Assembly (NCBI RefSeq): GCF_002878395.1
Contig: NW_025861174.1
Coordinates: forward strand, 1-64,000
DNA: 64,000 bases
Source: Capsicum annuum
Taxonomy: Eukaryota; Streptophyta; Magnoliopsida; Solanales; Solanaceae
Reading direction: 5' to 3'
Shown here: one piece after another, positions 11,879 to 23,556 of the stretch
Position numbering within the stretch: position 1 is the stretch's first letter
How the letters are laid out: every line of letters begins with the position of its first letter
Notes under the pieces: generated by a model
Told to the model about the DNA's origin: nothing
The model's input: the letters and a program-made list of their open reading frames with translations, nothing else
The model's database searches: none
Translations under genes and position numbers: made by a program

Positions 11879-13090
11879 GATAATCTAAGATTTTGACTGG
11901 AATCTCTTCATAGGAGAGGCTATTCTGAATGTCGATGCTCTGAATAGGGACAACAACTGCTGGGTCACCTATGCACTTCTTTAGCAAAGAGACATGGAAG
12001 ACTGGATGGACTAAGGTTAGATCTGAAGGCAACTCAAGCTCATAAGCTACCTTGCTGAAGCGACAAAGAATTCTAAAGGGACCCACATACCGGGGACTAA
12101 GTTTCCCTTTCTTGCCAAACCTCTTCACTCCCTTCATGGGAGAGATCTTAAGATACACATAGTCATTGACGTCGAACTCGAGATCCTTTCTACGAACATC
12201 AGCATATGACTTCTGTCAGCTCTGAGAAGCCTAGAGTCTCTCTCAGTTGAAGTCTCTCTCCGATCAACTGAACTTTCTCTAAGGCATCAAATACTAAGTC
12301 AGGATCTATAACTGAGGCCTCACTAACTTCAAACCAACCAATTGGAGATATACATCTCCTACCATAGAGACCTTCGAATGGAGCCATCTGAATACTAGAA
12401 TGATAGCTATTGTTGTATGGAAACTCAATCAAAGGAAAGTGGTCATCCCAACTTCCCTTGAAGTCAATTGGACACGCCCTTAACATATCTTCAAGATTCT
12501 AAATGGTCCTCTCTACTTGACCATCTGTCTGAGGATAAAACACTATGCTAAGATGGAATTAGGTACCGAGACCCTTTCGGAATGCTTTCCAAAAGTGAGA
12601 AGTGAATTGGGTACCTCCATCTGAGATGATAGATAGTGGAACACCATGTAATCTGACTAACTCCTTGATACAGAGTTTGGCATAATCCTCGGTGGAATAA
12701 AAAGTACGAACAGGAAGGAAATGAGCTGACTTGGTCATTCTATCTATAATGACCCAGACATAATTATGCTGATGACGAGTTCTAGGCAAACTCGTCTTCT
12801 AGGCAAACTCGTCATGAAGTCCATGTTAACTTCTTCCCACTTCCAAGTAGGAATGGTGAACTCTTGCATAGAACCACTAGGTTTTTGATGCTCTATCTTA
12901 ACCTATTGACATGTAGAGAACTTAGCCACAAACTCTGCGATATCTCTCTTCATCCCACTCCACTAATAGATCTCCCGCATGTCGCGGTACATCTTAGTGG
13001 CCCTTGGATGAATAGAGTATCGCGCACTATGTGCTTCTGGAAGAATTCTTTGCCTTAATTCATCTACACCTGGAACACATAAATGACCCT

Positions 13091-14640
13091 GACAACGAAG
13101 AACACCATCTCCCCCTTGGGAGAAAACCTTGACTTTCTAATTCTGAATTGACTCTTTGAGCTTGACAACGCTAGGATCCTTGTCTTATTTCTCTTTCACC
13201 TTGGAAACTATATATGACTCTGAATTACTATGAATGCCTACACTACCCTCTGAAGAATCGACTAAGCGAATGCCTAGTCTGGCAAGCTGAGGGATATCCT
13301 GATCTATCTTTTTCTTACTATCCTCAACGTGAGAAATACTACCCATGGAGAGTTGACTAAGAAAGTGAGCCACAACATTGTCCTTGCTCGGATGATAAAG
13401 AACACTGATGTCATAATCCTTCAAGAGCTCTAACCACCTTCTCTGGCAAAGATTAAGATCTTTCTGGGAAAAGACATACTAGAGGCTTTTATGGTCTTTA
13501 AAGACATCTACATGAACTCCATAGAGATAATGCCTCCAATTCTTCAAGGCAAAAACTACCGCCGCTAAATCAAGATCATGAGTAGGATAATTCTTCTTAT
13601 ATGGCTTTAACTGTCTGGAGGCATAGGCTATGACCTTACCATGCTGTATGAGGACACAACCTTAACCCACTCTGAATGCATCACAATAGACTACAAAACC
13701 ATCTGAACTATCTGGAATAGCAAGAACTAGAGTGGAGGTGAGTCGAGTGTTCAACTCTTGAAAGCTCTTCTCACATGAGTCTGCCACTGAAACTCAATTT
13801 TCTTCTTAGTCAATCTGGACATGGGAGATGCAATCGAAGAAAATCCCTTGACAAACCATCTATAATAGCCAGCCAAACCTAGGAAACTTCTAATATCTGA
13901 TGGAGATACGGGTCTTGTCCAGTTTCTTACTACCTCGGTTTTCTGAGGATCTACTCTAATGCCATCATCGGAAACAATATGGCCAAGGAATGCTACTGAT
14001 CTTTGCCAAAATTTGCAATTGCTGAACTTAAAAAATATTTGGTGATCCTTGAGAGTCTAAAGAACAATCCTAAGATGGTCTGCATGATCACGCTCTGTGC
14101 GAGAATTGACCAGAATATTATCTGTGAAGACTCAGACAAACATGTCCAAGTACTGCTTGAACACACGGTTCATCAAATCTATAAAAGCTGCAGGGGCATT
14201 GGTAAGACCAAATAACATGACTAAAAATTTGAAGTGACCATACCGAGTACGAAAAGCTGTTTTTAAAATGTTACATTCTCTAAGTCTGAGCTAATGATAG
14301 CCTGATCTGAGGTCTATCTTGGAGAAGTAAATGGCACGCTGAAGTTGCTCGAATAGATCATCAATCCTATGAAGAGGATATCTATTCTTGACCGTGACCT
14401 TGTCGAGTTGACAGTAATCAATACACATCCTGAGAGAACCGTCTTTCTTGCGCACGAATAACACTGGTGCACCCCATGGGGAAACGCTGTGTCTGATGAA
14501 TCCCTTATAAAAATATTCTTCAACTAATCTTTTAGTTCCTTAAGTTCTATTGGTGTCATTCTATATGGCAGAGTAGAAATAGGTTGAGTATTCGGAAGAA
14601 GGTCTTTGCCAAAGTGTATTCATCAACAACAGGGACAATT
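13091..14640 (-). pseudogene. pol: B1 pol, reverse transcriptase and RNase H
   Basis: RT lies at about 14600-13780. The active site reads FTDN at 14117-14128 where FVDD is standard, so the second catalytic Asp is lost and a stop lies just before. About 60 bp at the RT start, present in B2 at about 21940-22000, are missing near 14615. RNase H lies at about 13720-13380: YCDA and DHKSL are kept, but the catalytic Glu position reads Asp (HDLDLAAV). The end is HPSKDNVVAHFLSQLSMG, a changed form of the usual ADALSRL ending. It could not make an active enzyme. Confidence 0.8.
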
Positions 14641-16295
14641 TCGAGGTTGGGATATTAGAACTAGAATCTTTAACATGCATGAGATGATACACACACCCCT
14701 TAGAAATCATTTTCCTTGCTCAAAAGTAGGAAACAAGTTGACGCCTCAACATTGAAATGCTACCCTTCTACTCTAGGATAGGCTCATTCGGGAACTAATA
14801 CTGAACTATCTTATTTTTGTAGTCGACTATGGCATAGCAGGAATGAAGCCAATCCATGCTGAGAATGACATCAAAATCAGTTATCTCTAACTCTACTAAA
14901 TCTACTGACGTGGCTTTCTGTGATATCATAATCGGGCAGTTCCTGCATACCAACTGAGCTATGATGGTTTTACCCCCTGGGGTAAAGACTGAGAAGGGCT
15001 CTGCTAAGACTTTGGGACTGATTCCTAAATTGCGTGCTATGTATGGAGTAAAAAAACACAAAGATGCACCTACGTCTAGTAATACGTAAACATGAACATG
15101 GAAAATCTGTAACGTACTAGTAACGACATCAGGAGAATTTTCCTAATCTTGACGGGGATGGAGAGCATAGAGTCTGTTTGGGCGTTGCCCACTGGTAGCA
15201 CTGGAAATAGCACCCTGCTGGATCGAGCGACTGAACTGAGATGTAGAATTATTTTGCTGACCCTGAAGACTTGACTGCAAACACTTCCTAATCCTGTGGC
15301 CTGGCTTGCCACAACCAAAACAGACATCACTATTGGCTCTACAAATGCCCTTATGGTTCTTACCACAAGTCTAACAAAGGAGATTCTTTCGGTTACTGCT
15401 AACACTGCCCTAAGATTTAGAGCCTGGCGCTTTGTTTTTATTGCCATCTCTGAACTTCGGCACAGGAGTGCTGGTAGAAGAAGGAGTTGGAACAGTTGAC
15501 TTGGAGTGAAACTATGAACGGTTTCCTCCATCTGACTTAGGGTGAACAAAGTTGAAATTACCTGACCTTGCTCTCTTGTTCTGCCTCTCCCTAATCTTAA
15601 AATTCTGCTCTTCTACTTGTTGGGCATGGGTCATGAGTTTTGCTAAGGTCATAGCACCGTTCAGCATCGCAGACCTACACTCATTTACCACGCTATCATT
15701 GATCCCTAACATGAACTTGCTCAATTTAGCTCTATTGTCTGCAACAACATGAGGAGCATACCTGGATAGCTAAGTAAATCTGAGAGAATACTCCCTAACC
15801 TTCATATTCCTCTGCCTGAGGTTGATGAACTCAAGAACTTTGGCTTCCCTCAGCTCTTGGGAAAGAATCTATCTAAGAAGGCTGTGACAAATTCCTCCCA
15901 CTCGATAGGGCCTGCATCATCTAACCTCTCGACTTTCACTGTTAGTACCAATCATGAGCAATATCCTGTAACTGGTAGGAGGCTAACTTATCACTCTCAA
16001 TAGAAGTAATACCCATGATGTCGATGACCTTCTGGACTTGGTCAATGAACTCCTGAGGGTCCTCATCAGACTTAGACCCACGAAAAGATGGAGGGTTCAT
16101 TTGGGTAAAGTCCCGAACCCTAGCTTCTTTGGGAGTTGCCACTGGATTGGCTGAAATGACTGGTGGCTGTTCATTCTATGCAGCCATGGACTGAGCAAGT
16201 CTGGTAAATGCGGCTCTAAACTCCGCATGGGAAACATGTTCGCCCAAGGGATCTTCGGGCTGAGTAGCTGACTGGTTTCTTCTCTTTGGGGCCAT
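14641..16295 (-). pseudogene. gag: B1 gag and aspartic protease
   Basis: The start ATG at 16295-16293 opens MAPKRRNQSATQPEDP, a basic start, 220 nt after the LTR end. Codon 40 is a TAG (16176-16178) where Gln is expected. Gag continues through QEFIDQVQKVIDIMG (16050) and the NECRSAML / HAQQVEEQ region (15680-15600). The zinc knuckle is intact: CFGCGKPGHRIRKC at 15281-15322 (CX2CX4HX4C, RNA binding). The protease follows, with LLDVGAS where LLDPGAS is usual (D at 15074-15076), then VILSMDWL. Frameshifts near 15940 and 15560 break gag. This is the best preserved gag in the window. Confidence 0.85.
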
Positions 16296-16514
16296 GGTCT
16301 GGAATATGAGAAGAATGGATTAGACTGAGATTTTAACTTGTGATTATGTTCACTAGCATGAAATGACTAATGAAGAAAGGGGACTGTTCCTAAAACATCT
16401 TATAGCCTCCCGCACATAAATGTGGCGCGCAACACACCCAAGTACAAGACTCTACTAGATGTAGCTTTCAGACTTCCTAGGACTCTATTGAACCTTAGGC
16501 TCTAATACCAAGTA
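16296..16514 (-). other. B1 leader and primer binding site
   Basis: The primer site (minus strand TGGTATTAGAGC, 16510-16499) lies 4 bp inside the LTR end, complementary to initiator-Met tRNA. The leader that follows has pairing arms at 16409-16415 and 16442-16448 (Watson-Crick plus G-U pairs) and resembles those of A1, C and F. Gag starts at 16295. Confidence 0.8.
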
Positions 16515-18837
16515 TGTAACACCTCTATTCGCTGAACCAGAATGCTACATGGTGCTTATGACCCTAAAGGACCACAAGCTAACCCATGACTGATATCTGT
16601 ACCTGTATACTACAAATCATGTTATAATAATGTGGAATACATAGAATGTATGGCCATAAGGTTCAACAGAATAAAACTATATGGGTGAAAATACCCAAAA
16701 TAACTCAATCTGAACGTAAATCTGAACATAAATCTGAACGTAAATCGGAAAGCCTCTAAACTATCTGAATAAGGATTTGAAGGAACATGTCTCCAACTAA
16801 CTCCGTAAAACTGAACTGAAGAAATAAATAAATAAATCAAATCATATTGTCCTCGAATCAATGAGGACTCATTGTGTCTCTGCGACTGGAATGCTACCGC
16901 TACTACTGGGCTGAAGCTCATGTCTCAAAAACTATGGTGTAACATGAAAAGAAAGCACCATAGAGCAAATGTGTCAGTACAACTGGAGTACTAAGTATAC
17001 GAGGAAGGTAAGCTGAACATAAAGGGTTTCATGCATGAACAACACTGACTGACTAATATGAATGTGGGAGTGCAAACACACATATATAGAAACTGGGATC
17101 GTGAATACGTGATAGCATGACCTGTAAGCTAATACATGGTTTACTTATAACTGTCATGACGGATACTGAAACTGATAACATGGACGACTGTATCTAACAG
17201 TCCTGTATATACTAAAATCTGAAGAACTTCCTGAGTTCTTTTATTGAGACTGATACTAAAACTATGGGAAGTAGTGCTTAACTGACATACCCCATGAATG
17301 CCGTTATGACTAAGCTGGGGTCCAATCTCTGCCCTGACTGAAGGGGTGTCAATATTGTGCCACTGGTAAGGACAACCTGTGAGTGACCCTTATCAAGCGG
17401 GTACTTAATGACAATGGTGGGAATCCTAAACTGACAAGTTAAGACACATCATCAACCCTAATCTGATGGGTTAAGATGTCTCAACGTATGCTGGCTACGT
17501 AGTTCTGGAACACAAGGATGACTACTAAGAATCACACCCTGAACTGGCAGGTGAGTTCCCATCTTTGGGTTCACTCGATGCTAACCTCTACTTCTATTTA
17601 AAGGGACTAGACATGAATAACTAATTGTGCATGACTTAAATCTTACTGAATTCCATTGACTGGAAGAATGTTACTGATATCTTACAACTGACTAAGATCA
17701 TGAGGTTTTCCTGAGTCACATGACTGACTGAAGTCTATAGAATCATAGCTTGAGTTTGGATATCGTGAAACATGACATGGAACGTTAGGGTATATCATGA
17801 ATCCTTAGTCACAATTTAGCTATATTGCATGATTTCTAGTTTCTTAGGCATTTTATCAAACACATTCCATGCACATCTTAAGCATAGGAGAAATCATCAA
17901 ATTATACATTATGAATAACTAAATTTACATATTTCCAACTCATATGATATCATGAAATTCAAAAAAACATATAAAGATTCCATCTTGGGAATCACCCAAT
18001 ATCAAAAACATGATCATCAATACCCAACAATATAGAAATCATACTTTATAATGAAAAAGAGGGTTTTTAAGCTTTATGGATGAAAGGGATCCATAAATCA
18101 ACTCACGCATACCTTAGAAGGAAGATTCTTGATGATTGGTAGAGCAATTTCCATGAAATTGGGTCTTCAAGTTTAGTTATGCAACCCTAGTTGTTTTTCT
18201 CTTTTAGTGATCTTGGATGATGATCTTTAGGACGATAATAGGTTTGTAATATGTTTAGAAGCTATATATTTCATAGGGTTGATTTTAGGGATGTGTAAGG
18301 AGTGTTAAGACTTAATTACCCTTAAAACAACTCAAAACAGAATGTTTTTGGCACCTGGAATTGACTTAGGTGGTGCCCAAGTGATTGCCTAAGCTAGGTT
18401 AGGCGTCACCTAACCAATAGCCTATACTTGGGTTGGGCGGCGCCTAACCAATCGCCTGTGCTTACTGTCTCTCATAAAAATAGACATAACTTTTCGCTTG
18501 GGTATTGGATTAAGGTGAAATTGGTATCGTTGGAAAGCTAATTATATTCTATACAATTTTGTGGGCGTAAATCAGCTAAAATACCACATTAACAGTGAGT
18601 TATGGTCGTTCAAAGATGACCCTTGCAAAATTGAACATTAAAACTTGATGGATTCAAAAACTCTTAACTTGTATTACCTTAAGTGACTCATATGAACATG
18701 CTTAATGCATCATAAGCCATCCTATCACTAGGATATTCATTGTAAGCTATGTACTCAAGTATGAATCACTGGATAGGAGATTTCATATGTAGGAATACTT
18801 ATTCACTTCCAAACTTAGAAACATGTGGGGTATTACA
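16515..18837 (-). repeat. Family B LTR2 (2,323 bp, internal deletion)
   Basis: Both borders are intact, with a primer site on one side and a polypurine tract on the other, and no target duplication around it. It is the middle LTR of the array. Relative to LTR1 it lacks about 395 bp (the equivalent of 9652-10046), joined at about 17778. The conserved core is at 18484-18540 and a TATA-like word at 18262-18270. Confidence 0.88.
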
Positions 18838-18870
18838 ATATCTCCCCCTTAGGAACATTCGTCCTCGAAT
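18838..18870 (-). other. Polypurine tract and hairpin of B2
   Basis: The minus strand reads AAGGGGGAGATAT before the LTR2 start. Hairpin arms are at 18857-18861 and 18866-18870 around a 4-nt loop, the same as in B1. Confidence 0.75.
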
Positions 18871-19076
18871 GAAAATTTATTGAGAAGGGATACAAGACAA
18901 TAGAACCTGAACTAAACATGAAGAACTCAAACTTGATCTAATGACTGACATGTTAAACATACTGAACTCGTGCATATCTGATGTACGGACAACTGACACA
19001 TAAATGCATGACTGAGTATGAAACGGTTAATAGGTACTAAGTTTATACTGGAAACATAAACGTGAATTGATCAAGA

Positions 19077-20420
19077 TTAAGGAGAACTATTACCTTGAGC
19101 TTGATCTGAATTAGCAGGGAAGAGGTGAGGATACTTGGTACGCATATCTACTTCTACTTCCCAAGTAGCTCCCTTATGTGACTAATTTCGCCAAAGAACC
19201 TTAACTAGAGGGACTTCTTTGTTACTCAATCTATGAGTCTGATAATCTAAGATTTCAACCGGAATCTCTTCATCGGAGAGGCTGTTCTGAATGTCGATGC
19301 TCTGAATAGGGACAACAACTGCTGGGTCACTTATGCACTTCTTTAGCAAAGAGACATAGAAGACTGGATGGACTAAGGCTAGATCTGAAGGAAACTCAAG
19401 CTCATAAGCTACCTTGCCGAAGTGACAAACAATTTTGAAGGGATCGACATATCGGGGACTGAGTTTCACTTTCTTGCTGAACCTTTTCACTTCCTTTATG
19501 GGAGAGATCTTAAGATAGACATAGTCATTGACCTCGAACTCGAGATCCTTTCTACGAACATCTACATAGGACTTCTATCGGCTCTAAGCAGCCCGAAGTC
19601 TCTCTCTGACCAATTGAACTTTCTCTAAGGGTTCGAATACTATGTTAGGACCTATGACTGAGGCCTCACTAACTTAAAACCAACCAATCGAAGATCTACA
19701 TCTCCTACCATAGAGAGCTTTGAATGGAGCCATCTGAATACTAGAATGATAACTATTGTTATATGGAAACTTAATCAAAGGAAAGTGGTCGTCCCAACTT
19801 CCCTTAATGTCAATTTCAACGCCCTTAGCATATCTTCAAGAGTCTAAATGGTCCTCTCTACTTGACCATCTGTCTGAGGATGAAATGTTGTACTGAGATG
19901 GACTTGGGTACCGAGACCCTTGTGGAATGCTTTCTTAAAGTGAGAAGTGAACTAGGTACCTTTGTCTGAGAGGATAGATAGTGGAACATCGTGTAATCTG
20001 ACTAACTCCCTGATATAGAATTTGGCATAATCCTCGGCAGAATAAGAAGTATGAAAAGGAAGGAAATGAGCTGATTTGGTCATTCTATCTATAATGACCT
20101 AGACTGAATCATGCTGATGACGAGTTCTAGGCAAACCCGTCATGAAGTCCATGTTAACTTCTTCCCACTTACAAGTAAGAATGGTGAACTCTTGCATGAA
20201 ACCACTAGGTTTCTGATGCTCTATCTTAACCTGCTGACATGTAGAGCACTTAGCCAAAAACTTTGCAACATCTCTCTTCATCTCACTCCACCAATAGATC
20301 TCCCACATGTTGCGGTACATCTTAGTGGCCCCTAGATGAATAGAGTATCGTGCACCATGTGCTTCTGCAAGAATTCACTACCTCAATTCATCTATACCTG
20401 GAACACATAGACGACCCTAA
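19077..20420 (-). pseudogene. pol: B2 pol, integrase and chromodomain-like tail
   Basis: The zinc module is well preserved at about 20330-20230 (YWWSEM...CSTCQQVK). The catalytic core keeps all three acidic residues: NMDFM (near 20145), LSDKGT (near 19960) and the Glu of GQVER (near 19865). It is broken by several stops (for example before FTSHF) and a frameshift after EDMLRA near 19820. The C-terminal piece 19490-19182 is open: LSPRYVDPFKIV, HPVFYVSLLKKC, VKVLWRN. The tail ends at TAA 19077-19079. It is unbroken by any gap, so it is the reference for B1 across the N run. Confidence 0.85.
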
Positions 20421-22000
20421 CAATGAAGAACACCATCTCCCCCTTGGGAGAAAACCTCAACTTTTTGATTCTGAACTGACTCTTTGAGCTTGACAAGGAT
20501 AGGATCCCTGTCTTGTTTCTCTTTCAGCTCGGAAATTAGAGATGACTCTGAACTACTATGAACACATAAACCACCCTCTGATGAATAGACTAAGCAAACG
20601 CGTAATCTAGAAAGTTGATGGATCTCCGAAGCCAACTTTTTCTTACTATCCTCAATATGAGAAATACTACCCACGGAGAGTCGATTGAGAGCGTCAGCCA
20701 CAACATTGGCATTGCCCGAATGATAAAGGCCACTCATGTCGTAATCCTTCAAGAGCTCTAACCACCTTCTATGGCAAAGATTGAGATCTTTCTAGGAAAA
20801 GACATACTGGAGGCTTTTATGGTCTGTGAAGACATCTACATGAACTCTATAGAGATAATGCCTCCAAATCTTCAAGGCAAAAACTACCGCTGCTAACTCA
20901 ATATCATGAGTAGGGTAATTCTTTTCATGTGGCTTTAACTGTCTGGAGGCGTAGGCTATGACCTTAACATGCTACATGAGGACACAACCTAAACCCACTC
21001 TGGATGCATCACAATAGACTACAAAATTGTCTGAACCATCTGGAATAGCTAGAACTAGAGCGGAGGTGAGTCGAGTCTACAACTCTTGAAAGCTCTTCTT
21101 GCATGAATCTGACCACTAAAACATAATCTTCTTCTGAGTCAATCTAGACATGGGAGATGCAATAGAAGAAAATCCCTCGAGAAACCATCTGTAATAGCCA
21201 GCCAAACCTAGGAATCTCCTACTATATGATGGAGATACGGGTCTGGTCCAGTTTCTTACTTCCTCGGTTTTCTGAGGATCTACTCTAATGCAATCACCGA
21301 AAATAATATGGTCAATGAATTCTACTGATCTTTGCCAAAATTCTCACTTGCTGAACTTAGCGAATATTTGATGATCCCTGAGAGATTGAAGAACAATCCT
21401 AAGATGGTCTGGATAATCATGCTCTGTGCAAGAATAGACCAGAATATCATCTACGAAGACTATGAAAAACATGTCCAAGTATAGCTTAAACACACGGTTC
21501 ATCAAATCCATAAGAGCTGCAGGGGCATTGGTAAGACCAAATGACATGACTAAAAAGTCAAAGTGACCATACCGACTACGGAAAGCTGTCTTCGAATTGT
21601 CACATTCTCTAAATTTAAGCTAATGATAGCTTGATCTGAGGTCTATCTTGGAGAAGTAACTGGCACCCTGAAGTCGGTCGAATAGTTCATCAATCCTAGG
21701 AAGAGAATATCTGTTCTTGACCGTGACCTTGTTGAGTTGACGGTAATCAATACACATCCTGAGAAAACCATCTTTCTTGTGCACGAATAATACTGGCGCA
21801 CCCTATGGGGAAATACTAGGTCTGATGAATCCCTTATCTAAGAGATCGTTTAACTGATCTTTCAATTTCTTGAGTTCTTCTGGTGCTATTCTATACGGCA
21901 GAATAGAAATAGGTTGAGTATTCGAAAGAAGGTCTATGCCGAAGTGTATTTCCCTCTTGGGAGAAATGCCTGGAAGATCTTCGGGAAAGACATCTGAGTA
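20421..22000 (-). pseudogene. pol: B2 pol, reverse transcriptase and RNase H
   Basis: RT N-terminal part: DVFPEDLPGISPKREI, then DLLDKGFIRPSISP at about 22000-21803. The active site is intact, FVDDILVYS (FVDD at 21446-21457), within the open frame 21547-21344. RNase H lies at about 21030-20640, with YCDASRVGLGCVL, a kept Glu (HDIELAAV) and DHKSLQYV; the HSGNANVVADALNRLS ending is close to consensus. Stops at several Gln and Trp codons break the frame. It is the least damaged RT-RNase H in the window, but not functional as it stands. Confidence 0.85.
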
Positions 22001-23556
22001 TTTATTAACAACGAAGACTATTTCGAGGCTAGGATATTCAGAACTAGGATCTTTAACATGCACGAGATGATACACACACCCCTTAGAAATCATTTTCCTT
22101 GCTTGGAGGTAGGAAACAAGTTAACCCTTGAACGTTGAAATGTTACCCTTCCACTCTAGGAGGAGCTCATTCGGGAACTGAAGCTGAACTATCCTATTTC
22201 TGCAGTCGACTGTGGCATAGCAGGAATGAAGCTAATCCATGCCGAGAATGACATCAAAATCAGTCATCTCTAACTCCACTAAATTTGCCGACATGGATTT
22301 TTAAGATATCTTAACCGGGCAGTTTTTGTAAAACCGCTAGCTATGATGGTTTTACCCACTGGGGTAGAGACTGAGAAGGGCTCTGCTAAGACTTCGGGAC
22401 TAATTCTGAAATCTCCTGCTATGTATGGAGTAACAAAAGACAAAGATGCACCTGGGTCTAGTAAAGCATAAACATGAACATGGAAAATCTATAACATACC
22501 AGTAACAACATTAAGAAAATTTTCGTGATCCTGCCGGGACTGGAGATCATAGATTTTGTTCGGGCATTGCCCACTGGTAGCACTGGAAATGGCACCCTGC
22601 TTGTTTGGGCGACTGGACTGAGCTGTAGAATGATTTTGTTGACCCTGAAGACTTGACTGCTGACACTCCCTAATCCTGTGGCCTGGCTTGCCATAACTAA
22701 AATAGACATCACTACTGGCTCTGCAAATGCCCTTGTGGTTCTTACCACAGTCTGACAAAGGGGATTCGTTTGGGCACTACTAACACTGCCCTGAGATTTA
22801 GAGCCTGGCACTTTGTTTCTATTTCCATCTCTAAACTTTAGCACTGGAGTGCTGGCAGAGGAAGAAGCTGGAATGGCTGACTTGGAGCAAAACTGGGAAC
22901 GGTTTCCTCCATCTAACTTGGGGTGAGCAAAGTTGAAATTACCTCACCTTTTTCTCTTGTTCTACCTATCCCTAGTCTTAAACTTCTACTCTTCTACTTG
23001 CTTGGCATGGGTCATGAGTCTTTCTAAGGTCATATCATCAATCAGCATCGCAGACCTACGCTCATTTACCATGCTACCGTTGACCTCTGACACGAACTTG
23101 CTTATCTTAGCTCTATTGTCTGCAACCACATGAGGAGCATACCTGGCTAGCTGAGTAAATCTGAGAGAATACTCCCTAACCGTCATATTCCCCTAGCTAA
23201 GGTTGATGAACTCAAGAACTTTGGCTTTCCTCAGCTCTTAGGGAAAGAATCTGTCAAAGAAGGCTGTGACAAATTCCTCCCACTCGATAGGGCCTGCATC
23301 ATCTAACCTCTCGACTTTCACTATTTGTACCAATCATGAGCAATATCCTGTAACTGGTAGGAGGCTAACTTATCACTCTCAATAGAAGTAATACCCATGA
23401 TGTCGATGACCTTTTGGACTTGGTCAATGAACTCCTGAGGGTCCTCATCAGACTTAGACCCATGGAAAGATGGAGGGTTCATCCTGGTGAAGTCCCGAAC
23501 CCTAGCTGCTTTGGGAGTGGCCACTTGATTGGCCAGAATAACTGGTGGCCATTCAT
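22001..23556 (-). pseudogene. gag: B2 gag (5'-truncated) and protease
   Basis: Gag begins abruptly at about 23556, inside the segment equivalent to B1 16174. The first ~40 codons, leader and primer site are gone and the sequence joins LTR3 directly. QEFIDQVQKVIDIMG is at 23400. The zinc knuckle is broken: it reads YFSYGKPGHRIREC (near 22670-22710), with the first two Cys changed to Tyr. The protease keeps the LLDPGAS active site (DPG at 22450-22458) and SFVTPYIAG, then frameshifts. A linker to RT (VYHLVHVKDPSSEYP) is open from 22093. Confidence 0.82.

Larger units (their letters stand above)
11330..13090 (-). pseudogene. pol: B1 pol, integrase and chromodomain-like tail (contains assembly gap)
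   Basis: Integrase inserts the DNA copy into the genome. The zinc-binding H2C2 module is at about 13040-12860. The catalytic core spans about 12850-12200: the NMDFM Asp is kept, the second Asp is kept (IISDGGTQF, near 12630) and the Glu is kept (GQVER, near 12510). The C-terminal part contains [12 protein letters not shown] and FHVSLLKKC, and the tail (VKVLWKN, stop, SHEGATWEA) ends at TAA 11330-11332. Defects are a 17-bp tandem duplication at 12780-12813 that shifts the frame, several Gln-to-stop changes, and the gap with duplicated flanks at 11494-12132. Confidence 0.85.

Noticed and set aside
15296..15499. Plus-strand frame rich in Thr and Ser
   Set aside because: It is the complement of the B1 gag zinc-knuckle region.
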